Shown here piece by piece: positions 24,427 through 35,747 of a stretch of DNA of 64,000 bases; position 1 is the stretch's first letter; each line of letters starts with the position of its first letter. The notes below the pieces were generated by a model. That model did not search any database and was not told the DNA's origin. It was given only the letters and a program-made list of their open reading frames with translations. Origin of the DNA: Avena insularis. Taxonomy: Eukaryota; Streptophyta; Magnoliopsida; Poales; Poaceae. The stretch is from contig CM042685.1 of the NCBI GenBank assembly GCA_023614405.1, forward strand, positions 91,502,684 to 91,566,683, written 5' to 3'. The position numbers and the translations under genes are program-made.

Positions 24427-25602
24427 GATCTACAACATATTTGCAATAGTTTAGAGTAAGTTTATGACAAATTGAGTTCTAATTAATACTTAAATTAATA
24501 TAGGTGAAATCCCACTCAAAACAATATCCCTCACATTGTTTTAGTGATCACACGAACCAAATCCACTACATCAAGTCTGATCGTCACGAGAGATGATGTA
24601 GTTTCAAAGGCGAACAATCAATATGTTTATCATATCTACTATATTAATTGTGTTTTACCTTGCGTTGATCTGTGTTCCAAGACCATGTCTTTACATGCTA
24701 GGCTCGTCAACATTAACCTTAGTTTCTGCATGAGCAAATCTGGCTTGCTCAAGTTGTATGCACACGCAGAATCTAACACACCTGATCATCACGTGGTGCT
24801 TCAAAACAACGAGTCTTGGCAACGGTGATAACTAAGGACGAACACTTTATTAATTGATATTCTGTGAGAGGGATCATCTTATAATGTTGTCATCGTGATC
24901 TAAGAAATACAAGATGCATAAAATGATTAACATCACATGCAATTCCTAATATGTGATATGATATGGCCTTTCTTCTTGTGCTTCTGATCTCCATATTCAA
25001 TCACGAACATGATCTCCATCATCACCGGTGTGGCATCAAGGTCAATGGCACCGCTCCATGGTTGTCGTCCACCAGCATCAACTATTTCAACTACTTTGAA
25101 TAATAGACACGCAGGTCTTAACGAAATTAAAAGACAACCATAAGGCTCATGCCGGTTGCCGACTTACAATAAGGATCATTGCATACATCATATAGAATCA
25201 CAATCATGGCCATGTCACATCATAGCACACCCCTGCAAAACAAAGTTAGATGCCTCTAATTTTCTCTGCATGTTTTACATGTCTTGGGGCTTTCAATAAG
25301 TACCGTTCTAACTTACGAACAAGAACCACAACATTGATGCAAGAACCATCAAGTGCCCGTTGTAAATTGAATCTTCATTATGATGGGAGAGACAAACACC
25401 CGGAAAGCCACTTATGCAATACAAGTTGCATGTCGAGCGTGGAGAAAGTCTCATGAATGATGTCATGTAAGGTTAGACCAGGCCGCTTCATCCTACCATC
25501 CTACAAGATTCAAAGTACAAAAGAATCAATTGATAATAAAAGCATCACCTCCCACAATAAACATTGTGTACTACTTGTGCAATAGATCTACATATAGACA
25601 CG
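24427..25602 (-). other. Angela-like 5' untranslated internal region
   Basis: This stretch lies between the 5' LTR/primer site and gag and holds no domain. BARE/Angela elements normally have a leader of roughly this size here. Short frames on both strands look like chance. Confidence 0.7.
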
Positions 25603-25614
25603 ACTCCTATACCA
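25603..25614 (-). other. Degenerate primer-binding site
   Basis: The minus strand reads TGGTATAGGAGT one base inside the 5' LTR edge, against the initiator-tRNA-Met-complementary TGGTATCAGAGC. The first six bases are kept and the rest has decayed. Confidence 0.65.
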
Positions 25615-25615
25615 C

Positions 25616-26895
25616 TGTAGGGGTTCATAGCATGGAAAACAAAAAAATTCTACCACATAAACAAAGGCAAGCCAATATCTATCTACTAGATTGTAGAAAT
25701 GAGTCGATAGAGTACTCACCCTCGAAGATTCGAAAGCGGTTAACGAGAGAAGATTCTCGTGGGTGATGTATAGTCATTCACTTGCCGATCCCAAGATCGT
25801 GTAGACGATCCTTCCGGCGCCGCGTTCCGGCAGCACTCCCTCAGTGGGTCACACATTCGATACTCGATTAAAACCTTCCTCTCCCTTGTTCCAACAGGCA
25901 GTGGAGGTTGTAGATCTCTCCTCGCGATTTCGGCAGCACGACGGCGTGGTGTCGAAGTTTAGAGGGGAAATTCCGTAGGGCTTAGCCTAAGCTGGAGCGG
26001 GTATGGTGGAGTAGAAGTGGGCCTCGGCGATCTCGAGTTTAGAGGGTGCCGATGGGAGGTGGTGTCCGGCGGCTGGGGCTAGGGTTTACCCCCAAGTCGA
26101 CGACTTGGAGGATCCCTTGGCGGCGGTGGCGACTAGAGGTGGTGGCACCTTGGCTAGGGTTTGTTGTGAGGGGTAGGGGCGCCCTACCCCTCCTTTTATA
26201 GGTGGGGAGGCGGCAAGGGGAGGAATTACTCCCCCAACTCCACTTTCTATGTCCGGCGGCAAGGATATGGAGGAATCCTCCCTTAGGTAGGATTCCTTCC
26301 CTCCCTCCACTTGGCAACCAATGTTGGCATTTACCTTTTTCAAACTAGCGCTTTGACTTTCAAACTAGAGTTTGATTTCTCTCTTATAATTTCCCAGCCA
26401 AGTGACCTAGGACATGATGCAACCATTCCACTTTGTCATGACACATCCATGTACCCTTCCCCCTCCGGATTGGTGGAACTTCTAGACCTTTCTAGAACAT
26501 TCCTGTGAAAACACCGAAACCATTCCCGAACTCCGGAATTGGACTTTCCTTATATGAATGTCACTCTCCGGTCCATTCCAGATCTCTTCGTGATATCCCG
26601 GATCCCATCCGAGACTCCGAACTACATTCGGTCTCTTTACTCACATTCCATATCTACTATACAACATCGAATCCTTAAGTGTGTCTCCCTACGGTTCGTG
26701 AATTATGCATACATGATCTAGACTCTTCTCCGATCAATAACCAATAGAGGAATCTGGAAATTCATATGGCTCCCACATATTTCTATGATTACTTAGTGAT
26801 CGAATGAACCATTTACATATGATACCAATTTCCCTTTGTCTCATGATACTTTACTTATCTGAGGTCTGATCGTCGGTATCTCTACATACCTAGTT
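25616..26895 (-). mobile_element. Angela-like 5' LTR, inner part
   Basis: This part matches 18515 to about 19793 and begins TGTAGGGG at the left edge. It is cut at 26895, where the TAGTT target duplication and the Sirevirus-type element begin. The remainder of this LTR is at 38948-39586. Confidence 0.9.
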
Positions 26896-27283
26896 TGAAA
26901 GGGCAATTAGCCCTTATCTAGTGTTTTGGTTAACTATGACATCGGATCTAGAGAATGGACTAATGTTTCTATTAGCTTCTCTACAGGTGAGAGTCCACAG
27001 TTTGTTGGTGATAGGTGATGGGTGACCCCCCATTCGTTTCTTTATGAAGAGCCGGTGGTGTTGTTTATTATTTTCTCTTATTTACTCTTGAGTCAAATAG
27101 GAAACACCGCACTATTAAGAGGGGTTATCTCGATGTGCTCTTTGGGGATGTTCTACACCAAATATACCTCTCATCATCCACCACCACACACCCGTTCGAA
27201 GAGAGAGAGAAAATAGCCTTGAAAAATGAGTCAAAAAGGGTTACTGCGAAATCGGCAAAAGCGCCCACGGCGCCGGTGCTGTC

Positions 27284-27470
27284 ACCAGAATTTCCGGTCG
27301 CCGCCGGAAATTCTCGGTGTACGCCGATATGGCTTACTGCATAGCCATTCGGTTGTTCACCGAGAATTTTGGTTGCCGCCAAAAATTCCGGCGTATGGTC
27401 CGATCGACCAGAGCTGTCGTCGGAAATTCCGGCGAGCAACTCGGTCCAACCGGACTTATTGCCGGTTCTG
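27284..27470 (+). promoter_or_regulatory. Palindrome cluster in the 5' LTR
   Basis: Repeated inverted motifs around GGAATTTCC/GGAAATTCC with CCGG arms occur here, for example ACCAGAATTTCCGGT (27284-27298) and TCGGAAATTCCGGCG (27420-27434), ending with CCAACCGGACTTATTGCC. They lie just upstream of the TATA box. Similar repeated palindromes are a known feature of Sirevirus LTRs; a binding function is not proven. Confidence 0.7.
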
Positions 27471-27508
27471 TCCCAGGAACCCCCAAACGGCTCTTTTTTC
27501 CCTTCTAC

Positions 27509-27516
27509 TATATATA
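27509..27516 (+). promoter_or_regulatory. TATA box of the 5' LTR
   Basis: TATATATA followed by CCCC, conserved at 38235-38242 in the 3' LTR, with a CT-rich leader downstream. Likely promoter for the genomic transcript. Confidence 0.75.
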
Positions 27517-28217
27517 CCCCTTTCTTCTCCACTGAGAGGTTAGGCACTTGAGCTAACATTTCATTTCTTGAAGCTCTCTCTCTCCCCTATTGTTGAAACA
27601 GAAAAGCTTGAGGATCTCCCATTCTACCAAACCAAATCCAAATCCCTTTGGTAGAAAGGAAGAGGAGGTCCCGATCTATGTTTCCACCAAGCCAAAGTTC
27701 ATTCCCCCTTGAGTTCATCGAGTTAGCTTGTTACTCTTGGGTTTTTGGGAAAACCTAGGCGGCTAGGGTCGCCCGGAGGCATTCGGCTTGTGATTTGCTC
27801 CGTGGAAAGTTTTTGAGGGTTTGGAGACTACCTTAAAGTCTACCACGAGTAAGTGAGCTATTCCTTCGTGGGATAGGCTCGGAGAAGAAGGTGAGACTTT
27901 GTAGCGTGTGAGGAATCCTTCGTGGAACCTCACACCTCTCCAACGTGACGTAGCTCCCTTCCCAAAGGTGGTGAACACGGGAATACATCTTCGTCTCCGC
28001 GTGCTTCGGTTATTCCTTAACCGATCTCTTACTTGTGTTGTTTACCTTGTGATAGCCTTCGATCTTGAAGTATCTTGTCCATCATCTAGGTTGCCTCACC
28101 TAGTTTGCATTTAGGCTCACTTATATTCCGCAAATCCTAAAACTTGCAAAAGATTATAAAGAATTTTGTAGAAACCTATTCACCCCCCCTCTAGGTTAAC
28201 CATCTTACACTTTCAAT

Positions 28218-28229
28218 TGGTATCAGAGC
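28218..28229 (+). other. Primer-binding site, initiator tRNA-Met
   Basis: TGGTATCAGAGC, a perfect match to the usual plant Copia primer site, starts two bases after the 5' LTR. Confidence 0.93.
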
Positions 28230-28268
28230 CAAGGGCTCTTTTAAGGGCTTTACCGCCTAAGAGAAAAG

Positions 28269-30960
28269 ATGGTTTTCTCTGATGATGAGGAGGAAAAGAC
28301 TTATTCGGTCAAGGAGCTTCACGAAATCTTAGCCAAGGGTGCCCTTGAAAAGGACAAGGCGGATTCCAATCTCCTTGTTCTAATGAGTTACCTAGAAGGA
28401 CAACTTAAGGCCATTGGCGATGGGGCTTTTCTTGGTAATCCATTGGTAGTACCTCAAGGGAGACCAGGACACCGAAAAGGATAAGGATGCCGAGTCCGCT
28501 CATGAGGGCGGCTCGTTAAAAACTTCCACGCCCCCTAATCAATTCCCTTATGTTTATCCTAAGCAAAATAACATAATGCCTCGTATTAATGGTTCGGGTC
28601 CTGCACCTCATTATGATGGAACTCATTTCTCTCATTGGAAAGCTTCTATGGAATCTCATCTTCGCAGCTGCAATGTTGAGATTTGGTAGATTGTATGCAT
28701 CGGTTTCCACCCTCATGATCCCAACAATCTCACCCCGGGAGAGTACTACGACCGTCAACTAAATGCAACGGCTTGTGACAAGATAAGGAGTGCCATTCAC
28801 CGCACTCTCCATGATCAAGTCAGCGACATCCCCACCGCAAAGGATCTTTGGGATAGGATTGTCATTCTCCAAGAGGGAACCTCTCTTATCCAAAAATCCA
28901 AGTATGAAGCCGCCAAGTCAGAGATGAACATGTTCATGAACCATGATGGAGACTATCGATGAAGCATACAAGAGACTTGTTGCCCTCCGCGTGAAGATTG
29001 GTGGCCTAGGGTGTGAGAAGTATGATGATGGATTCAATTTGAATGATGAACTTATCAAGTCCAAGATTGTCTCCATGATCGCGGTCACTGACAAGAAGCT
29101 TGCCTTGAACTTGCAACTCCTTGATAGAGCTAATCAATTCACTCCTGATGATCTAGTCTCTTATCTAGTTGCCACGGATAACTTGGCGGATGAAGGGCAA
29201 AAGATCAAGGAGATCAACCGTGCTATTGGGTCTTCCCACTCTCTAGCATTAAAGGCCAAGCATGTGCAAGAAGATGTTGCGAGTGATGAAGAAAGCGATG
29301 TTGATGGAGTTGATGATATGCTCTCTCAACTTGCTCTCTTCACCAAGAACATGAAATTCCGAAGAAGGAGAAGTTCAATGGGATCAAGTGAGAAGAAGAG
29401 GACGTGCTACAATTGTGATGAGTCGACCCATTTGCCAACAAGTGTCCATATGATAAGAGGCTTGACAAGCCTAAGTATGAAGAAGGTGCCAAACCAAGAT
29501 TGAAGCCCAACCCCATCAATGAAAGATACAAGAGGAACAATAGGCGTGATGGCAAGGGATTCCTAGGCCAAGAATACATATCCTACAAGGAGGAAGAGGA
29601 TGAAGATAAGGTGGTTGGAGTGGCCGGTTTGGCCTTTGCCAAACCCGGGTCTCTCTTCACCTATGACTACACCAAGGACTACACCGACGACTCTCATACT
29701 CCCAAGGTCACCACCACTTGCCTCATGGCAAGGAGCTCCAAGGACGAGTCCGACGTGGAGTGTGGGGATAAGGAGAAAGTGGTGGGTGTGACCGGTTTGG
29801 CATATGTCGAACCCGGTTCATCTCTCACCTATGACTACTCCAAGGACTACATCGAGAGTTCTCCTATTCCAAAGATCACCGGTTCTTGTCTTATGGCAAG
29901 AAGCTCCAATGTAATTGTGTCTCCTCCATCCCTATCTAGTGTCTTGGATGATCTTGAGAGTGATCATGATAGTGATAGTGATAGTGATAGTGATGAATTT
30001 GGTGAAGAATATATAAAAGAAATGTATGCTATCATGAAGTCTCTTCCTCCCATTGATCGTTCTAGATTCAAGCAATCAATGGAACTTGTTAGCTCATGTG
30101 ATGAGGCCATTGATAGCTTGGAATCTCATATTGATGATGAGAAACAAAGATTCAATCTTCTTGATCAAGAGCTTTGTGAGGAAAAGAATACAAATTGTTT
30201 TCTTAAACTACAAATTGAAATTTTTGAAATTGATAAAGAAAAAGACATGGACACTATTGATAGGGCTAACTCATTTTCCCAAGAGCTTGATGCCTCAAAG
30301 AAAGAGCTTGAAGTTTCTCATGCTTCTCTTACCAAGGATCTTGAGCACCTTGAGAAGGCTAGTTTGCTTGTCAAGCGTGAGCCCATAAAACTAGGAGAGA
30401 ACCATGATCAACTTCGGGTGTCCTATGAGAAGGCTCTTGGTACATTGAAGGATCCAATTATTGTTGAAAATGATTCTTGTACCTCTAAATCTACCTTTGA
30501 TCAAGCTCACCTCATTGAGGAAAATAAGAAGTTGAAAGAGCAAATTGAGAAAGAGCGTCGTGCACCTACCTCGAAGGTAAAGATCCTAGATGAGATTTTA
30601 TCCCGTCAAAAGACGAGAATTTCCAAGGAAGGTGTCGGTTTTGATCTAAAGAACAACATGAGCAATGCCATTCCACCAAAGAAGATAACCTTTGTAAAAG
30701 AAGGTGACAACGTGGTTGACCAAGTCAAAAGGAATGTGGTGAATGGGGGAGCCATGAGGGGCAATCCCAATCACAAGTATGCGGGAAAGTCTAATCCTTC
30801 CTATGTGCTATGTAAGGGCACTCAAGGAGATGTATATGCCAAATATGTTGGCCCTCTAAATGGTTATGCTTATAGGTGGTACTCAATTTGGGTACCTAAG
30901 GATCTTGTTGCTAATGCTAGGGGACCCATTACTCAATGGGTTCCTAAATCAAAGAATTGA
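28269..30960 (+). pseudogene. Sirevirus-type gag
   Basis: The first frame (28269-28484, MVFSDDEEEKTYSVKEL) shifts near 28484 into a capsid block with HYDGTHFSHWKASMESHL. A TAG near 28687 and a frameshift near 28940 follow. The frame at 28943-29503 ends in a zinc knuckle starting CYNCDESTH; one missing base near 29433 breaks it before the last Cys. The long final frame (29500-30960, 486 codons) holds an internal duplication, an acidic SDSDSDSD run and a glutamate/leucine-rich coiled-coil-like region at about residues 195-370. Long coiled-coil gag is typical of Sireviruses. It would form the particle. Confidence 0.88.
29611..29905 (+). repeat. In-frame tandem duplication inside gag
   Basis: Two units of 168-bp offset (29611-29740 and 29779-29905) encode VVGVAGLAFAKPGS..YDYTKDY and VVGVTGLAYVEPGS..YDYSKDY, each ending in CLMARSS. 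The offset is exactly 56 codons, so the frame is kept. Confidence 0.85.
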
Positions 30961-30974
30961 TTTTGTAGGGTTAT

Positions 30975-31363
30975 GCCTCCGATGGATCAAAATGGGTGTT
31001 TGATAGTGCATGCACCAATCACATGAACGGAGGAGGAGTGGGCTTGACCAATTCATTCACGATGTCAACTCAACATCAAGCATAACTTTTGGAGATAACT
31101 CTAAAGGAAAGGTACTAGGTTATGGTAAGTTGGTAATCTCCAAGGTTTTGACTCTAGAGACTGTCTTACATGTTGAAAACCTTGGTTACAACTTCCTTTG
31201 TATTAAACATCTCGCGGATGCCGGCTATGACTCCTATTTCTCTAGAACTTTTGTGAAGGTCTTTAGGGGAGATGATATCAGCTTGGTTCTCATTGGACAC
31301 GTGGAAGACGACCTTTATGTGGCGACCTCTCGAAAGAGAGCCAATCTCTTCCTACATGTCTAA
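30975..31363 (+). pseudogene. Sirevirus-type protease and pre-integrase segment
   Basis: After the gag stop at 30958-30960, another frame reads GYASDGSKWVFDSACTNHMNG (two pieces of one motif), preceded by TAG. The protease triad is DSA where DSG or DTG is usual. A frameshift near 31030 leads into the frame ending at 31361-31363 with ITFGDNSKGKVLGYGKLVI and VENLGYNFLCIKHLADAGY, typical of Copia protease C-terminus and the gag pre-integrase region. Confidence 0.8.
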
Positions 31364-32405
31364 TGGCCAATGCTGACAAGGGATGGCTTTGGCATCATCG
31401 CCTAGGCCATATCAACATGAGAAATCTCAATCTACTCCTAAAGGGTGAGCATATTATTGGACTAACAGGTATCTCCTTTGATAAAGATCGTGTGTGTAGT
31501 GCTTGCATTTCAGGAAAAAAAATTGGGAAGCATCATCCTTCCGTTACCAAGGTGGCCACGTCAAGACCCTTGGAGCTGCTCCATTTGGATCTCTTCGGGC
31601 CATCGACATATGACTCCCTTGGTGGAAGAAGATATGGTCTTATCATTGTTGATGATTACTCAAGGTATACTTGGGTCTTTCTTCTCAATACGAAGGATGA
31701 GACCTTCAAGGAATTCATGATCTTTGCCAAGCAAGCTCAACGCACTCATGGAGTGGAGATCAAGACCATTAGAACCGACAACGGCACCGAGTTCAAGAAC
31801 TACACCATGCAAGAATTTGTTGAAGATGAGGGGATCAAGCATGAATTCTCAGCTCCTCATACCCCTCAACAAAATGGTGTTGTTTAAATGAAGAACCGGA
31901 TAATCATTGAGATGGCAAGAACAATGTTGAGTGAATTCAAGTCCCCTCACAATTTTGGGGAGAAGCTATTGCTACCGCGGTCCACTACATGAACCGGCTC
32001 TTCCTCCGAGCTCCCTTTGACATGACTCCATACGAGATTCTCACAAGTAAGAAGCCCAATGTCAACTACTTCCGTGTCTTTGGATGCAAGTGCCTCGTAA
32101 AGAACAAAAAGGAAAAGCTCGGTAAATTCGAATCTAGAACTATAGAGGGTATATTTGTTGGTTATGCGGAAAACTCTCATGCCTATAGATACTACAACAA
32201 GACCAATGGTTGTGTTGAAGTATCTTGTGACATGGAGTTTTTGGAGAATATTGGCCCCCATGAGGGGCAAGTTTCTTCTCGTGATATAGGTGATGGTGAT
32301 TCTTCTCAAGTCATCAAGTTGATGGGTATTGGGCACATCTTGCACAACGAGTATCACATTCATGTTCAACAAGATGATGGGGGAGAATCAAGCTCAACTC
32401 AATAA
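31363..32405 (+). pseudogene. Sirevirus-type integrase
   Basis: The zinc-binding part reads WHHRLGHINMRNL...CSACISGKK. The catalytic core keeps LHLDLFGP and RTDNGTEF, but the third acidic residue in the QNGVVE motif is lost: TAA at 31885-31887 falls at the Glu codon. A frameshift near 31956 follows. The domain resumes at 31989 with MNRLFLRAPFDMTPYEIL, FRVFGCKCLVKNKKEKLGKF and GIFVGYAENSHAYRYYN. The frame ends at TAA 32403-32405. Confidence 0.9.
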
Positions 32406-32789
32406 GAGCCAAGCTCTACCCAAGTTGAGCCATCAAACGCATCACAAGATCAACATCTCACTCAAGATGCCATGAAAACCGAAGAACAAGAACAAAGCCC
32501 TCAAACCCTTGAGCAAGACCAAGTAGAAGATCAACCTCCATCTCAAGGCCAAGCTCAAGATGGTGTCAATGATCAAGGCCCCTCAAAAGATGAATTTGTT
32601 GATCATGAAGGCACAATTCGGAAGATTAAGACCGCCTCCATCGCAAGTGGTCTTCAACTCAACAATATCCTTGGAAGCATATCAAGAGGGATCGAGACCC
32701 GTGCCAGGAAGAAGAACCTCACAACCTTTTGTGGGCATCATGCCTTTGTGTCCAACTTTGAGCCCCTTAAGGTTCATGAGGCTTTGTAG
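32406..32789 (+). pseudogene. Sirevirus-type integrase/RT linker
   Basis: A glutamine/glutamate/aspartate-rich linker (EEQEQSPQTLEQDQVEDQPP) in the same frame as the flanking domains. It ends with FCGHHAFVSNFEPLKVHEAL and an in-frame TAG at 32787-32789. This segment type joins integrase and RT in Copia polyproteins. Confidence 0.8.
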
Positions 32790-33680
32790 GATCTGGATTG
32801 GGTCATTGCCATGCAAGAAGAACTTGAGTGTTTCACCCGAAATGAAGTGTGGTCTCTAGTGGAGAGGCCTGAAGATCATCGCATCAATGTCATTGGGACC
32901 AAGTGGGTGTTCAAGAACAAGCAAGATGAGAACAGGGTCGTCATAAGAAACAAAGCAAGGTTATTAGCGCAAGGGTATGCCCAAATAGAAGGTATTGACT
33001 ATGATGACACCTTTGCGCTTGTTGCTCGTCTTGAAGCTATTCGTCTCTTGCTTGCGTATGCATCTTTCCATAACTTCAAGCTTTATCAAATGGATGTGAA
33101 AAGTGCATTTCTTAATGTTCCCTTGAAATAGGTTGCATATGTAGCTCAACCCCCAGGTTTCGTAAACGAAAGCTATCCCAACCATGTGTATCTACTCCAT
33201 AAGGCTCTCTACGGACTAAAGCAAGCTCCTCGTGCTTGGTATGAGCACCTTAGGGATTTTCTACTCATGGATGGTTTTAGCATGGGTAAGGTCGATTCCA
33301 CCCTTTTCACCAAACAGGTTAAAGGGGGTGGCTTATTTATTGTTCAAATCTATGTTGATGATATTATCTTTGGTGGAACTAACGAATCTCATAACAAAGC
33401 TTTTGCCGAGTTAATGACTATGAAATTTAGGATGTCCATGATGGGGGAGTTGAAGTTCTTTCTAGGCTTCATCATAAAGCAACTTCCTCATGGCACTTTC
33501 ATCTCTCAAGAGAAGTACATTAAGGATATGCTCAATAAGTTCGAGATGGCCAAGGCTAATCCCATGAAGACACCCATGCCAATAAATGGACAACTTGGCC
33601 TTGGAGTTGGTGAGAAGGACGTGGACCAAAAGGTATATCATTCTATGATTGGTTCCTTGCTCTACCTTTGTGCTTCTAGG
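32790..33680 (+). pseudogene. Sirevirus-type reverse transcriptase
   Basis: It has [59 protein letters not shown], then an in-frame TAG at 33129-33131, then LYGLKQAPRAWYEHL and the catalytic YVDD at 33351-33362. One stop is the only interruption of the RT. Residues of the palm are otherwise intact. Confidence 0.92.
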
Positions 33681-34304
33681 CCAGATATCATGTTAAGTGT
33701 TGGAATGTGTGCTCGTTTTCAATCCGCTCCCAAGGAGTGCCACTTGATAGCGGTCAAACGGATTTTTAGGTACCTTGTTCTCACTCCTACTCTCGAGCTT
33801 TGGTATCCAAAGGGGTCAACCTTTGAGCTTGTTGGATATTCGAATGCCGATTGGGCCGGTGATAAGGTTGACCGGAAATCAACCTCCGGGGCTTGCCAAT
33901 TTATTGGCCGGTCGTTGGTGAGTTGGTCTTCCAAGAAACAAAACTCCACAGCCCTATCCACCGCCGAAGCCGAATACATATCCGTGGCATATTGTTGTGC
34001 TCAATTGTTATGGATGAGGCAAACCTTGGAAGACTATGGTGTGTCTCTTGGTACGGTTCCTCTTCTATGTGACAATGAAAGCGCAATAAAGATCGCCAAC
34101 AACCCCGTCCAACATTGTCGCACCAAACATATTGACATTCACCACCACTTCCTATGTGACCATGTCGCAAATGGTAATATCAATCTCACTCATGTGGGTA
34201 CGATGTTCCAATCGGCCGATATCTTCACGAAGCCTTTGGATGAAGCCCGGTTTGTCATGTTGAGGCGAGAACTCAGTATACTAGATCCCCAAAACATGGA
34301 TTGA
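33681..34304 (+). pseudogene. Sirevirus-type RNase H
   Basis: It continues the RT frame without a break. Motifs in order: SRPDIMLSVGMCARFQ, GYSNADWAGDKVDRKST (usual D replaced by N in SNADW), SSTALSTAEAEYIS-like STALSTAEAEYISVAYC, LLCDNESAIKIANNP, RTKHIDIHHHFLCDHV and QSADIFTKPL. The frame ends TGA just after DPQNMD. This degrades RNA in the hybrid during copying. Confidence 0.92.
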
Positions 34305-34493
34305 TTTGCTTCTTGCACTATATACTTGTTCTTAACGTGCTATGTAGCCTAGTTGTGTAGCACATGTAGGGATGGTCATCTTACCATGTCTTGGTTTGAT
34401 GCTTACCTATGTGTGCAACATAAATTGATCTCGTGTCATGATATGGGTCCAAGCATCTATCTTTGAGGCGCCATGACATGTGTGCTTAAACAT

Positions 34494-34502
34494 AGGGGGA
34501 GA
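34494..34502 (+). other. Internal polypurine tract 1
   Basis: AGGGGGAGA in CATAGGGGGAGAAATCC lies about 190 bp after the RNase H stop. Repeated PPTs are known in Sireviruses. Confidence 0.7.
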
Positions 34503-34720
34503 AATCCTTCGCCAAATGGTCGGTTTTGTGTATTGGGTGCATTGTTGCTTCATGTTAAATCCTTTGTCCATGTTTTCTCTTCGTTTTTGTTTCTTTATGA
34601 CCTTGCCATATGGACAGTGCTCTTTCTGGTCTTCATTTGGATCTTGTGTATATGATCATATGATTTCTCACAATATTTCATCTCCAAAACATCAAACAAA
34701 TTCTTTCGCTGTCTTCATAA

Positions 34721-34942
34721 AATTTCCGGCAAAATTTCTGGTTCGTCGGCCTGATGACCGAAAATTTCGGCGACAGCCGAAAATTTTGGCAGCAGACCGA
34801 AAACCCTTACAGAACATGTTTTCAGTTCTCTGCCAAAAATTTCGGTCGCCACCGGAATTTCCGGTCACCGGGTCGGTTCGCCGATGTTCTCGCCAGAAAT
34901 TCTGGCGTGGGCACCGGTCCGACCGGACTTATTGCCGATTTT
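34721..34942 (+). promoter_or_regulatory. Internal palindrome cluster resembling the LTR promoter region
   Basis: A dense set of AAATTTC/GAAAATTT motifs with CCGG arms, including a 15-mer ACCGGAATTTCCGGT at 34851-34865 and TCCGACCGGACTTATTGCC at 34918-34936, which nearly repeats 27444-27462 of the LTR. A TATA-like box follows at 34955. The cluster lies between RNase H and the env-like ORF. Confidence 0.65.
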
Positions 34943-34954
34943 TTTTGAAGGGGG

Positions 34955-34963
34955 TATTTATAG
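34955..34963 (+). promoter_or_regulatory. Internal TATA-like box upstream of the env-like ORF
   Basis: TATTTATAG lies 19 bp after the internal cluster and about 280 bp before the ATG at 35234. The LTR has the same order (palindrome cluster, then TATA). Promoter activity is inference. Confidence 0.5.
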
Positions 34964-35258
34964 CCCGCGCATGGGGTAGTTCCATCCTCTTCCTTTCTTT
35001 TTTCCCCACGCCCTCCCCTCCTTGATGGCCGCCGCCCCAAGCTTCCCCACCCCCCATAGGCCCTTCCCTCCACCCAAATCCCTCCCCACTCCACCAAGTT
35101 GTAGATCGGGCCTCTACAAGTCTTTTCACTGAAGGTTTTGCTCTCTCCTTGCCCGCATTGGGATATCGGGGAGTGCTTCCCCACTTTCTCGTGTGGTGCT
35201 TTCTTCATGCCCATCCTTGGCAAGGGAGGGGGCATGGCTTCTTCTTCGGCATTCGAGG

Positions 35259-35747
35259 GTATTTTTGCTCTTTCCTCTCTTCATTTCCTTTCATGTTGGT
35301 GGTGAAATCCTAGCCTTCATGGTCACTTGTGCTCCCTTAGTTCTCTCTATCCTCCTAGTAGAGTAACTAGGCTAGCATCACCTTTGTTTCACCCACTATT
35401 CTCCCTCATGATGTTTTTGCGCAAGTACTAAGTCATGGATAGTCTCACTATCGATTGCCCTAATTTTTTGGTCCTAGGCCCGGTCGAGCCGAAACCACCA
35501 CCGGAATTTCCGGTCACCCTTTCGGTCGACCGACATGCTCGCCGGAAATTCCAGTCGAACTTTCGGTTCGCCGGAACCGTCGCCGATCATTCCGGCGGTA
35601 TTGTTTCGGACACTGGCCGAATTTTCTTTCTTTGTTTTTCTATCCATGCGCTTGCCCAACCTTCATTTTGTTTTCTTGTGAGCTCTTCTATGGCATATAC
35701 ACTCATTTGCTTTCTTTGCCTTGCGTTCTTGTGTGCTTCTTGTGCAG
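35259..35747 (+). other. Candidate intron in the env-like ORF (489 nt)
   Basis: The donor is GAGG|GTATTT after a 25-nt first exon starting at ATG 35234 (context GGCATGGC). The acceptor is CTTGTGCAG|AG at 35747, with a T-rich tract before it. The phase matches the downstream frame exactly (1 + 2 nt form a Glu codon). Removing it discards the hydrophobic stretch and the second palindrome cluster. Prediction only. Confidence 0.5.
35478..35600 (+). repeat. Second internal palindrome cluster
   Basis: It contains the same ACCGGAATTTCCGGT 15-mer (35500-35514) and GCCGGAAATTCCAG, plus CGGTCGACCG. It lies within the candidate intron. Confidence 0.7.

Larger units (their letters stand above)
26896..28215 (+). 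mobile_element. 5' LTR of the Sirevirus-type element
   Basis: It begins TGAAAGGGCAATTAGCCC and ends CATCTTACACTTTCA, 1320 bp. It differs from the 3' LTR by scattered substitutions and small indels; for example AGGGGTTAT near 27118-27128 is absent at 37860. It carries a palindrome cluster and a TATA box. Confidence 0.93.
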
